From contig CAXAVJ010000014.1 in NCBI GenBank assembly GCA_963972065.1, positions 1 through 54,547 of the forward strand: a stretch of 54,547 bases of DNA, written 5' to 3'. The notes below the pieces were generated by a model that was not told where the DNA came from, made no database searches, and was given only the letters and a program-made list of their open reading frames with translations. Positions 16,740-24,107 of this stretch are shown here, in pieces. Source of the stretch: UBA1479 sp963972065. GTDB lineage: Bacteria > Pseudomonadota > Alphaproteobacteria > Rhodospirillales > Casp-alpha2. The translations under genes and the position numbers were made by a program. Position 1 is the stretch's first letter, and every line of letters starts with the position of its first letter.

Positions 16740-17999
16740 TTAATTCTTGAAGACGACCTGCGCCTCCCACTGACCGTCGGGACGACGAGTCATTTTTGCG
16801 GTGAAATTTGTGCGGATTTCGGCTCCAAAGCCATTTTCTGCATCAACGTGTGACTGCACTAGCCATACGCCGCACGACGTCATAGTGGTCCGAGCGTGCA
16901 ACATGCTTACATCCGCGCTGTCTGGGTTTTTGATCCGCCGCTGAACAGCCAATTGAGCAGATGTAAAAGCATTCAGTTCATCCCCACACTGGGACTGGGC
17001 TAATTTGTCGCACATCGCAACACCGATCAGGATCAGGTCGTTAATTGTCTGCATGTTCCCATTTTTGATTAACCGCCGACCATCCAGATACTTGCCTGTA
17101 CCGAGGGCGGCGCCATTTAGTGCATAAGTCTTCTCTTTCGCTTTGAACAAGACGAGCGGGCGAGGTTTGTTGTTGTAGACAGGGCCAAGCTCGCATCTCA
17201 AAACGCCTTGCTCAGGGATTAGTGTCCAGCTTGTCGGGAAACTATCCGCGTGCATCATCTTTCCGGTCGATGCGCTGTCCACTGCGGCCCTGGTCAATTC
17301 GCTAATCTGCGCGTCATGCTGGCGACGTTCCTCTGCTTCTTTTGCCAGTCTTTCTTCCTTCGCCTTTCTATCTGCAGCCAATCTGGCTTCATTGGACTTC
17401 TCCGCCTCGTATTGTTCCAGCGTTTCGACATATACGTCAGGGGTAAGTTTTTTGACAGCGAGGAGCCACCGTTCGTCCCCCTGATACTCTCGGAGTTTTT
17501 GTAGGTAGGCGGGGACATCTGTCTGTTTCAATTCCTTAAGTTCGTCTCTCTCAACGCCAATAACGAGAGTTGGAACGGCAACAACGAGCGCTATCAGACA
17601 TGTGGCTCTAGCCCTTCTCGGAGTGCTGATCATGGGGACCGGGAATGGCCTAAATCGTTTGGCCACATAACCCACCCCTGCGACGATGAGAGCGGCCCAA
17701 ACTGCCGGCGTCCCAGCCCAATTAGCAAAACCAAGGATGACAAATGGAAAGACGGCGACGATCAGTACCCAATCCAGAAAAATGACTGTTCCCGTCCCAA
17801 GTCTTTCCAGAAATCGGGACATGAAGCGGCCAACCATTCCTCGTTCGGCCTTAGGCTTTGTTATCCTAGTTGATTGCTTGTTTGTCGTCTGGGTGGAAGA
17901 GAGCACCTCTGCACCACACTCAGGGCAGAATTTAGCTTCGCGCGGAATTTCTGCTTTGCATTTTCGACATGCCATGATTGCCACTGAAGTCCCTGGCAT
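16740..17999 (-). CDS. Zinc-ribbon membrane protein with coiled coil and DUF2511-like C-terminus
   Basis: A 419-residue protein. It starts with a zinc ribbon (Cys11, 14, 25, 28), then three hydrophobic segments (about 70-95, 98-112 and 132-150), a charged coiled coil (about 195-240) and a C-terminal region with LIPEQGVLRCELG...TYALNGAA resembling the YebY/DUF2511 family. The family role is unknown. The start may be Met9 instead of Met1. It precedes the EEP nuclease, and the structured RNA lies upstream on the opposite strand. I cannot give a function. Confidence 0.6.
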   Translation of the reverse strand: MPGTSVAIMACRKCKAEIPREAKFCPECGAEVLSSTQTTNKQSTRITKPKAERGMVGRFMSRFLERLGTGTVIFLDWVLIVAVFPFVILGFANWAGTPAVWAALIVAGVGYVAKRFRPFPVPMISTPRRARATCLIALVVAVPTLVIGVERDELKELKQTDVPAYLQKLREYQGDERWLLAVKKLTPDVYVETLEQYEAEKSNEARLAADRKAKEERLAKEAEERRQHDAQISELTRAAVDSASTGKMMHADSFPTSWTLIPEQGVLRCELGPVYNNKPRPLVLFKAKEKTYALNGAALGTGKYLDGRRLIKNGNMQTINDLILIGVAMCDKLAQSQCGDELNAFTSAQLAVQRRIKNPDSADVSMLHARTTMTSCGVWLVQSHVDAENGFGAEIRTNFTAKMTRRPDGQWEAQVVFKN

Positions 18000-18030
18000 C
18001 GACTTTCCCCGAACCGTGGAGGTCAGAGCC

Positions 18031-18048
18031 TACGGCGCGCCCGCCGTA
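18031..18048. repeat. 7-bp perfect hairpin upstream of the zinc-ribbon gene
   Basis: TACGGCG-CGCC-CGCCGTA. It sits about 30 bp upstream of the zinc-ribbon start and just before the structured RNA. It could be an operator or the 3' end of a minus-strand RNA. Confidence 0.4.
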
Positions 18049-18069
18049 AGATGACTTCTACTTGAACCC

Positions 18070-18243
18070 TGGTGATCGGGGAGTTTGCAAACCGTCGAAA
18101 GGCGGTCCTCGGGTTTTTAGCCGGGTGGCCTGGACATAGCCCAAGCTCCCCGACCATAGGTCAAGGACAGCACTGTTTCGGTCAGTGCCCGTAACCGCTT
18201 TCGATGGGGTTGCAAAGCCCCGGGGCCGTGCGTTGCGGCTCCG
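18070..18243 (+). ncRNA. Highly structured RNA, family not recognised
   Basis: Seven helices can be drawn. A long closing stem GGGGAGTTTG / CAAGCTCCCC (18078-18087 with 18142-18151) extends outward past one mismatch. Inside it are CCGTC-GAAA-GGCGG, CTCGG-N8-CCGGG and GGC-N9-GCC. Downstream come GCACTG-N7-CAGTGC (18170-18188), GGGGTT-GCAA-AGCCCC (18206-18221) and GGGGCCG-N7-CGGCTCC (18222-18242). Two hairpins end in GNRA loops. Five helices contain U-G wobbles that pair only in a plus-strand RNA; on the minus strand they become A-C mismatches. It lies between two minus-strand genes. One long stem enclosing small hairpins recalls phage C4/CI-type antisense RNAs, but this is a guess. Confidence 0.65.
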
Positions 18244-18298
18244 CTATCGATGGTAATTAAGAATGCCTGAAATGAAAGTTATTTATCTCCTTTCGCTT

Positions 18299-19264
18299 TT
18301 AAAGGAGCTGCCCTACGGCATTGTTCAAGAATATTTCCCCATGACGCACATACCGAGCGAGCATCGCATCGGAGGCATGGCCCGTTTGCCTGCGGATGTC
18401 GAGGGAACTGATCCCCGCCATCGCGGCGCTGGTCGCTAGGCCTGCACGAAGGGAATGTCCAGAAAAGCTCCTTGGATCAAGTCCGACTTGCTCAACTCGT
18501 ACTTTGACCACACCGGCGACGGCCTCCGAAGACAAGCGTGCTTCGCCGATCTGTCCATGTTGACTAACAGAACGGAATATCGGGCCATCCTCAATGCTTG
18601 AAAACTGCAACCACTCCTCCAAAGATTTGACGGGACAGAACCGTCCCCGTGCGAGCGGAATACCAATTTCGCGACCCTTCCCGGCTTGATCTGTTTTGGA
18701 TCGCCGGATTGAAACAACCATGCCTTGCCGCACCTGCCGGATGTCTTCGACATCAAGTGCGACGAGTTCCGATCGACGGAATCCGCCCGCGAACCCGATC
18801 AGCAGTAGGGCGCGATCCCGCGTGTCCTTCGGGCTATCACCGAGCATGTTCATGATGCGGAGGAGGTCCTCGACCAGGAGAGGGGATGAGGCCCGCTGTG
18901 GTGCGCCGTGAGTGCGCTTAATGCCGCGCAAAGTGGCCTTGATAAGGTCGGAGGTCGTCGGGCTTTGTAGGCCCTTTGAGGTGTGAGCTTTGGAGATCGA
19001 CGCAACACGCCTCGAAAGAGTCGCGACGGAAAGATTGCCAGCATGCGCCGCTAGGTAGTCGGCGACGACTACGTCCGACGCAGGGATACTACCGCCCCAT
19101 TCTAGGAAGTGCGCCAGGTCTGATCTATAGGCGCGGCGGGTATTGTCGGCGACAGACGCCCGCACGTATTCGAAGGCGGTTCGATTGCAACTGATTGCAC
19201 TCGACTGGTCGGTCGCTTCCTGTGTTCTGGATAATGTCGCGTCGCGGGCCGTGAGCGACTTCAC
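18299..19264 (-). CDS. Tyrosine recombinase, internal to the island
   Basis: A 321-residue site-specific recombinase with a SAM-like core-binding domain (about 28-115) and a catalytic domain. Active-site residues are all present: Arg163 (GFRRSEL), Lys190 (RRSKTD), His270 and Arg273 (GHSLRAG), His296 (TGHAS) and nucleophile Tyr305 (ARYVRHG). It is not at an island end, so it probably came with a nested element or resolves dimers. Its start overlaps the stop of the DUF488 gene. I found no att repeats for it. A hairpin (CTCCTTT / AAAGGAG, 18287-18307) overlaps its stop codon and may end transcription. Confidence 0.85.
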   Translation of the reverse strand: MKSLTARDATLSRTQEATDQSSAISCNRTAFEYVRASVADNTRRAYRSDLAHFLEWGGSIPASDVVVADYLAAHAGNLSVATLSRRVASISKAHTSKGLQSPTTSDLIKATLRGIKRTHGAPQRASSPLLVEDLLRIMNMLGDSPKDTRDRALLLIGFAGGFRRSELVALDVEDIRQVRQGMVVSIRRSKTDQAGKGREIGIPLARGRFCPVKSLEEWLQFSSIEDGPIFRSVSQHGQIGEARLSSEAVAGVVKVRVEQVGLDPRSFSGHSLRAGLATSAAMAGISSLDIRRQTGHASDAMLARYVRHGEIFLNNAVGQLL

Positions 19265-19641
19265 GATTTTTCGCTATCTAGGATCAAGTCGCGCAACAAT
19301 CGGCGATGACACCTTCTTTGATCGTGGCATGCACAAAGGAGGGTGATGATCTCCCCGTCTTCGTGACGGCAACGAAGATCCTGGATTGTGTCCCGCTGTA
19401 CCTTCATTTCGTGGCGATACAACACGGACCAATGTTCCCACATCTCATCGGATGTCCATTTCGGCCCTTCCGAGCGATCCATCAGCCACTTCAGCAATCC
19501 AGGTGAAGGCGCCAAATTCGGCAGCCAATGGTCGAAGCAATCCTTACCCATGCCCCTGGGCCAATAACGCATCACGAGTAGCCGGGTGCCATCTTCGGGG
19601 GATGGGTATATCCGGCAGTGTTTGTCGATCAAGATAGGCAT
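19261..19641 (-). CDS. DUF488-family protein
   Basis: A 126-residue protein. The C-terminal LLCACHDQRRCHRRLL with two Cys and two His is the hallmark of DUF488, and the N-terminal RYWPRGM fits the family too. The biochemical role is unknown. It overlaps the recombinase by 4 bp, so the two are translationally coupled. A near-palindrome lies 16-31 bp upstream of its start. Confidence 0.8.
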   Translation of the reverse strand: MPILIDKHCRIYPSPEDGTRLLVMRYWPRGMGKDCFDHWLPNLAPSPGLLKWLMDRSEGPKWTSDEMWEHWSVLYRHEMKVQRDTIQDLRCRHEDGEIITLLCACHDQRRCHRRLLRDLILDSEKS

Positions 19642-19656
19642 AATTTGTGTAACTCA

Positions 19657-19672
19657 TTGCAATTGATTGCAA
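19657..19672. promoter_or_regulatory. Palindromic operator candidate before the DUF488-recombinase operon
   Basis: TTGCAAT-TG-ATTGCAA, just upstream of the DUF488 start. A closely related site, TTGCAACTGATTGCA, occurs at 19185-19199 inside the recombinase gene near its 5' end. Two matching sites flanking a gene suggest a regulator-binding or recombination site. Confidence 0.45.
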
Positions 19673-19947
19673 AAATACACTTTCAATCAGACAATCTTGT
19701 GTAAACAATTATTCGCATCAGCTACAAAAATTGCCATCGACGCAGTTGGTGAAACCGAAGGCCAGGGCGGGGGTTAAGCCGAAATCCAAGTTGGAATGAC
19801 CTATGCGTTTCAACGTCGCGCGAGTTTAATGAAGTACAGAACTAAGATGGCCTGAGAGGCGCTTAAGGGGGGCATGGACACACATAACAATCCGCGGGAA
19901 GGAGAAGTAGGATGACGTGAATCGAGTAGTTGTTTGGCGTCTTTTGA
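19673..19947. other. Non-coding stretch between reverse transcriptase and DUF488 genes
   Basis: No gene is visible. I searched for a group II intron domain V and for a template or variable repeat downstream of the reverse transcriptase and saw none. It is the most likely place for any partner RNA of that enzyme. Confidence 0.4.
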
Positions 19948-21162
19948 TCAGCCCGCCGCTTCTACGCAAGCATCACCGATATCCCTCATCCGGTTCTCTT
20001 TAAATGGCTCTGCTTTATCCCAAAGTCCAAAAGCCGCGCACCATCCCCGCACATACCGACGAAGGTTTTCTTTCTCCTTTTTCCTGCGTTCTTTTGTCAT
20101 TCCGGCTTTGGCAATGCGGCCTATGCCTTTGTCGAATTTATGCTGAAACTCAGCACGGTTCTGACCGCTCGGAACGAGCGTTGTACCATTCGGGCACGCC
20201 TGAAACTCGTAACCCAGGAACTCGAATTCTTGGCTGGGTGACGTAATCTTCCCACACTTAGACGTAAACGGGCCGGCAGGGTGATTCTTGAGAGCGGCCC
20301 CAAGGCTAACTAACATCGACATCGTATCGTCTTCCGTCCGACCCATCACAAGGATGTTGTCGGAGTAGCTAACCAGCCTGACCCCATCCGGGACGTCCTC
20401 GAAGATTGGCGCCAATAGCAGTTCTATTACGTACGACGATACGGCCGATCCTTGGGGCATGCCCTGCCGGCCCTCCTTGAGCGTCTCAGCGAGGAGGTCG
20501 GACTCCTCTGTCATCTGGCTGAGATCACCTTCGGGGTCTACCAGGTTCCGGAGAGTACTACCTGGGATAGCACAGCTTTCTTCGCACGTGAGAACGTGCT
20601 TGATCACTGTGCCTGGTATGGGGAGGTATTCCGACAAGGCCTCCACACACACAGATGGGAAACAATCCTTTATATCTAGTTCAACGCACCAACCAAAGCC
20701 TTCACTCAAGTACTGAACGACCAGCTTCGCCGCATCGTTCTTACCACCTGCGTTGGCGAATTGGTTCGGGTGGAGGTGCGTTCGCGCTTTCAACACGGCG
20801 AGAACGATCCCTTGCTTGGTTCTGTTCTCGATCCCGTAGTCTTTGACGTGCCGATAATCGTGCCCCGACTTTTTCAGTTTGATGTCGAAGACAACCGGCT
20901 CCGTCGAGGCTTTATACACATTCACGGTTTCAGCGAGATAGCTCAAGTCGATGTCTTTGCTCTTTCTGTGCGGCTTGAGTTTCCGAAACGCCTCGACGGC
21001 ATGGAAATACTTCACGTGATGGGACTTAAAATAGAGCTGGGTCAGGTAGTCTGCGCGCTTCAACTTTCCCGACTCGCAGGCGCTACGCAGCTTGCGCCAC
21101 AGCGCAGCCTCGGCAGTCTTCGCCACTTGATACTGCTTTTCGTTCCACTGTTTCGTGCTCAT
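19948..21162 (-). CDS. Reverse transcriptase with an atypical YSDN active site
   Basis: A 404-residue RNA-directed DNA polymerase-like protein. Visible motifs: NRTKQGIV (RT2 region, about 113), ELDIKDCF with Asp163 (RT3), GMPQGSAVSSY (about 234-244, RT4), YSDN at 266-269 (RT5, normally YxDD) and FEFLGYEF (about 313-320, RT7). The first catalytic Asp of RT5 is kept and the second is Asn. There is no maturase or endonuclease domain and no xGxxxSQ motif, so it is neither a usual group II intron protein nor a diversity-generating RT. Its start shares a base with the stop of the preceding gene (TAATG). It ends an integrase-led gene group, which suggests defence or element biology. Activity is unproven. 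Confidence 0.8.
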   Translation of the reverse strand: MSTKQWNEKQYQVAKTAEAALWRKLRSACESGKLKRADYLTQLYFKSHHVKYFHAVEAFRKLKPHRKSKDIDLSYLAETVNVYKASTEPVVFDIKLKKSGHDYRHVKDYGIENRTKQGIVLAVLKARTHLHPNQFANAGGKNDAAKLVVQYLSEGFGWCVELDIKDCFPSVCVEALSEYLPIPGTVIKHVLTCEESCAIPGSTLRNLVDPEGDLSQMTEESDLLAETLKEGRQGMPQGSAVSSYVIELLLAPIFEDVPDGVRLVSYSDNILVMGRTEDDTMSMLVSLGAALKNHPAGPFTSKCGKITSPSQEFEFLGYEFQACPNGTTLVPSGQNRAEFQHKFDKGIGRIAKAGMTKERRKKEKENLRRYVRGWCAAFGLWDKAEPFKENRMRDIGDACVEAAG

Positions 21163-21542
21163 TAATCGTCTCCATCGGACGGAAAAGCTGGCCCCGTCTT
21201 CTTTTGTCCTGAGAAGAAGGCCGTGCGGTTTTGCTCTCGCAACTCGCAGAGCTTTTCATCGAAGTTCGGCTGAATCCGGCGTAACAGCCGCTTCACCGTT
21301 TCGGGGTGCCACTTGCCGCCGCGTGCTGTCGGAATGCCCTGCTCGTTCAACATCCGGGCAAGAACAACCGACCCACAGACGACACCAGCTTCCAGAGAGA
21401 GTTTGAGGAGTATCGGTCGCATCTTCTCAGCGAAGGCATCGGCCCCAGCTTTGTTGGCCTCGCCGCGACCCTGTTTCGGAGATCCAAACCCCCAAAAGAG
21501 ATTGGCTTCTCCACCGAACATGTTTTTGAATTCTTTGGCCAT
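21162..21542 (-). CDS. Small protein with a serine-recombinase-like helix-turn-helix
   Basis: 126 residues. The middle LARMLNEQGIPTARGGKWHPETVKRLLRRI (split over about 75-105) matches the recombinase-domain helix-turn-helix of large serine recombinases, but there is no resolvase catalytic domain. It likely binds DNA. The start MAKEF at 21542 is preferred to the longer frame to 21632, whose first residues look unlike a protein start. It overlaps the reverse transcriptase start (TAATG), so the two are made in step and may work together. Confidence 0.65.
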   Translation of the reverse strand: MAKEFKNMFGGEANLFWGFGSPKQGRGEANKAGADAFAEKMRPILLKLSLEAGVVCGSVVLARMLNEQGIPTARGGKWHPETVKRLLRRIQPNFDEKLCELREQNRTAFFSGQKKTGPAFPSDGDD

Positions 21543-21582
21543 GATGCACCTACGTGCAATGAAGTGAACAAGTGAGCGGAGA

Positions 21583-21849
21583 CTATTCAGCACCGACACG
21601 GTGCGCATCGAGCCAAGTGTCGTAGCGATCAAGATCGATGAGGACCTTGCGGTTCACACGGAGGATGGCCCCGAACTCCGCGAGGCCATTACCGGCCAGC
21701 ACTTCACCATTCGACGCGATGCGCGGCTCAGAATTAAAAATCTGATGCCGGATAGCTGACTCTGAAAAGACGTTGTAGCCGGGCGTTGCCGCCAATTCCT
21801 TGACGGTTGCGAGGCGACGCCCGTGGTGCTCGTGAGTTTTGTCCGACAT
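21583..21849 (-). CDS. Small DNA-binding protein, possibly excisionase-like
   Basis: 88 residues: a basic N-terminus, then VKELAATPGYNVFSESAIRHQIF, a likely helix-turn-helix, and a C-terminal LIDLDRYDTWLDAHR segment of the kind found at the end of AlpA/Xis-like proteins. Its place within the integrase-led gene group supports a role in excision control. The family assignment is tentative. Confidence 0.55.
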   Translation of the reverse strand: MSDKTHEHHGRRLATVKELAATPGYNVFSESAIRHQIFNSEPRIASNGEVLAGNGLAEFGAILRVNRKVLIDLDRYDTWLDAHRVGAE

Positions 21850-21929
21850 GATGATCCTCCACGTATAAAAATGAACGTGGAGGGACTATCACGGCCCGCA
21901 GAGATGATGTCAGTTTGAGAAAAGTGTTT

Positions 21930-22697
21930 TCAGATTATCTTAAGTCGGGTTCGTCGCTTGGCTATGGCTTTGTAAGCGGTTCGACTATTGATTCTAGCCG
22001 TTGCGATCAGATTATGAATTTTGACATCCGTATCGGCCCCATCTTCCGGGAACAACGCATCGCGAACCAAATGGTTTTTAAACTTGTCGCCGAGCGCAAA
22101 CATCGCGTCGAGCACACGCAAGCAGTTCTTGAATGTGTGGGCTTGCGGTTTTTTTGCTTTATCGACAGACAGCTTTCGCTCGTCAAACCATTTCTTCATG
22201 AGCTTAACTTGAGGGTCCACAGGGCCGTTCAAGTCGAAGGAGATCACGAGACGATCATGGCTCACGACAACAACACCTCCCTCCTCCTCCACTGTCGCTA
22301 TGCTCTCAATGTCATCCCATTTTTCTAACAGGGTCGGTTTTACATCCGTATCGAATTCAACAGCGCGGCCTTCCTTAGCTAGCTCAACGGCAGTCAAGGA
22401 TGGGTCATGCAAAAAAAACCTCAAACCCCATTTGCGGGCGAGGTTCTGTTCTGGGCTCAATATTACCGGATCAACGTCATTTTGAATGCACCGAGACTGC
22501 CATTGGCGCTGGGTCTCATTGGGCGATTTTGAGGGAATAAACCCCTTCGCCTTAAATTCCCCAGACTGCAAATTCGCATAATCGGCTAGGTAGTTTGGAT
22601 TGCGCCTGAGAAATTCCCAAGCCCAAGCGGCAGGGTCCCCGTTGAATTCTTTTGTGTACTCGTAGTCCTCTTCCTTTTTCCAATCTGGCTCATCCAT
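21930..22697 (-). CDS. DUF6499/DUF2285-type regulator-like protein
   Basis: 255 residues. The N-terminus has the pattern W...Y.Y...AWAWEFLRRNPNYLADY seen in DUF6499 proteins of alphaproteobacterial islands. The middle has DLNGPVDPQV and the end carries DUF2285-like features. Related proteins are annotated as transcriptional-regulator domains. It overlaps the integrase by 8 bp, which shows one transcript. It may regulate integration or cargo genes. Confidence 0.65.
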   Translation of the reverse strand: MDEPDWKKEEDYEYTKEFNGDPAAWAWEFLRRNPNYLADYANLQSGEFKAKGFIPSKSPNETQRQWQSRCIQNDVDPVILSPEQNLARKWGLRFFLHDPSLTAVELAKEGRAVEFDTDVKPTLLEKWDDIESIATVEEEGGVVVVSHDRLVISFDLNGPVDPQVKLMKKWFDERKLSVDKAKKPQAHTFKNCLRVLDAMFALGDKFKNHLVRDALFPEDGADTDVKIHNLIATARINSRTAYKAIAKRRTRLKII

Positions 22698-23769
22698 CGC
22701 CGAAGACCTTGTTGTTCATTCGCTCCACGACGGAGGAAACATGGCTGTCGCTAAGGTGCGAGTATCGCTTCACCATCTCATAGGTCTTGTGACCGAGGAC
22801 CGCCGCGAGTTCAGGCAGGGATGCACCATTCATGGCGAGGTAGCTTGCCGCCGAGTGCCGGAGGTCGTGGAACCGGAAGTCCTCGATCTTGGCCATCTCT
22901 AGCGCCTTCTGCCACGCCTTCTTAACCTCGATAGGCTTGTCCCCGCCCACGCCCGGAAACAGCAATTTGATCTCGTCTTCATCCGTTCGTGCCTTGTCGT
23001 AGTCCTTGACGATCTCAAGTGCCTTCCCGACCAGCGGCACGCCCCGGTGCTCACCATTCTTGGTGTCGTTGAGGACGATGATCCCGCGCTCCAGATCAAT
23101 CTGCGGCCAACGGAGGCTGAGTATCTCCCCTTTCCGCATCCCGGTACTGAGCGCCAAAACAACGATGGCATATAGATGTACGTTCGAACTCGCGAGGCAC
23201 TCCTTCAACAGGTTTTTGCGTTCGTCGTCGTCCAAATAGCGCGTCCGTCCTTTCGGCTCGGGCAGCTTAGAGATTGAACGAATTGGCGAGTTTGGCAACC
23301 AACGGAGTTCCTTCACCGCCACGGTCAGCGCATGGCTGAGCGCGGCGTGGTATCGGTTAACACTGGAAGGACTGATGGTCCTCTCGTTCTCCGCCTCACC
23401 GATCACCCGCTTCGCTAGCTTGTTGCGATGCGTCATAATTACATCAGAAGTCAGATCGGAAAGTCTCTTTTCACCGAGGACCTTTTTCCACCACAAGAGT
23501 TGCGGTTTCTGCGTTCTATACGATCGGGGTTTGCGACTCAGGTAGTCCTCAATGTAGACATCGATGAGTTCTCCCAAGGTGTGTTGCTTGGCGCGCGCAA
23601 AGTCCCGATAGCGCCCTTCCTCCATCGCAGACTCGACGGACTTAGCCCAGGACTTTGCATCCGTCTTCCGCTCGAATGTCGCAGACTGAGGCGCGAACCC
23701 GCGCTTTCGCACCAACACTCGATAGCGAGGCTTTCCATCCCTGCCGGCTCGTTCCTGGATCGTCGCCAT
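22690..23769 (-). CDS. int: Island integrase (tyrosine recombinase)
   Basis: 359 residues with an N-terminal arm-binding region (MATIQERAG..GKPRYRVLVRK), a core-binding domain (about 65-160) and a catalytic domain. Catalytic residues are complete: Arg212 (GMRKGE), Lys237 (TKNGE), His301/Arg304 (HDLRH), His327 (GHK) and Tyr336 (KRYSHL). It lies 150 bp from the tRNA end with arm-type repeats between, the usual layout for tRNA-targeting islands. This is the enzyme expected to recombine the 46-bp repeats. Confidence 0.92.
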   Translation of the reverse strand: MATIQERAGRDGKPRYRVLVRKRGFAPQSATFERKTDAKSWAKSVESAMEEGRYRDFARAKQHTLGELIDVYIEDYLSRKPRSYRTQKPQLLWWKKVLGEKRLSDLTSDVIMTHRNKLAKRVIGEAENERTISPSSVNRYHAALSHALTVAVKELRWLPNSPIRSISKLPEPKGRTRYLDDDERKNLLKECLASSNVHLYAIVVLALSTGMRKGEILSLRWPQIDLERGIIVLNDTKNGEHRGVPLVGKALEIVKDYDKARTDEDEIKLLFPGVGGDKPIEVKKAWQKALEMAKIEDFRFHDLRHSAASYLAMNGASLPELAAVLGHKTYEMVKRYSHLSDSHVSSVVERMNNKVFGDG

Positions 23770-23843
23770 TAGCCCCTCCGTGGACTGGACGTTCAGACCG
23801 ATGGCACCGACTTACACCGTTGCCAGCCATTGTCAGGATGAAG

Positions 23844-23862
23844 TGTACCAAATGTGTGCCAA
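23844..23862 (+). promoter_or_regulatory. Putative integrase arm-type sites, right end
   Basis: GTGTACCA and GTGTGCCA start 11 bp apart. This mirrors the tandem pair at 5902-5920 in sequence, spacing and orientation. They lie upstream of int, so bound integrase could also repress its own promoter. Confidence 0.6.
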
Positions 23863-23919
23863 ATAACCAAAAAGGCCTAGGGGATTTTTGACAAATCGAC
23901 CCTAAGCCTTTGTTTTAAT

Positions 23920-23995
<76 letters not shown>

Positions 23996-24107
23996 GCACC
24001 ACGTATGGAGGGCGGGGTTTTAGCAAGCTTGGCCGGCTTTGTCGAGGTGAAGTGACGCCCCTGAGTAGGATTTGTCGGAAAGCGCGGAATGGGGCTGTGG
24101 CGCGGCC

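Noticed and set aside
18246..18440. Short plus-strand frame (starting MPEMKVIYLL) after the structured RNA
   Set aside because: Most of it is antisense to the recombinase C-terminus and it lacks a ribosome site.
19640..21162. Group II intron around the reverse transcriptase
   Set aside because: No domain V-like hairpin downstream, no maturase domain after the RT domain, and the gene is embedded in a coupled gene group.
19640..21162. Diversity-generating retroelement
   Set aside because: The RT4 motif is QGSAVSS, not the DGR-type xGxxxSQ, and I saw no template/variable repeat pair nearby.
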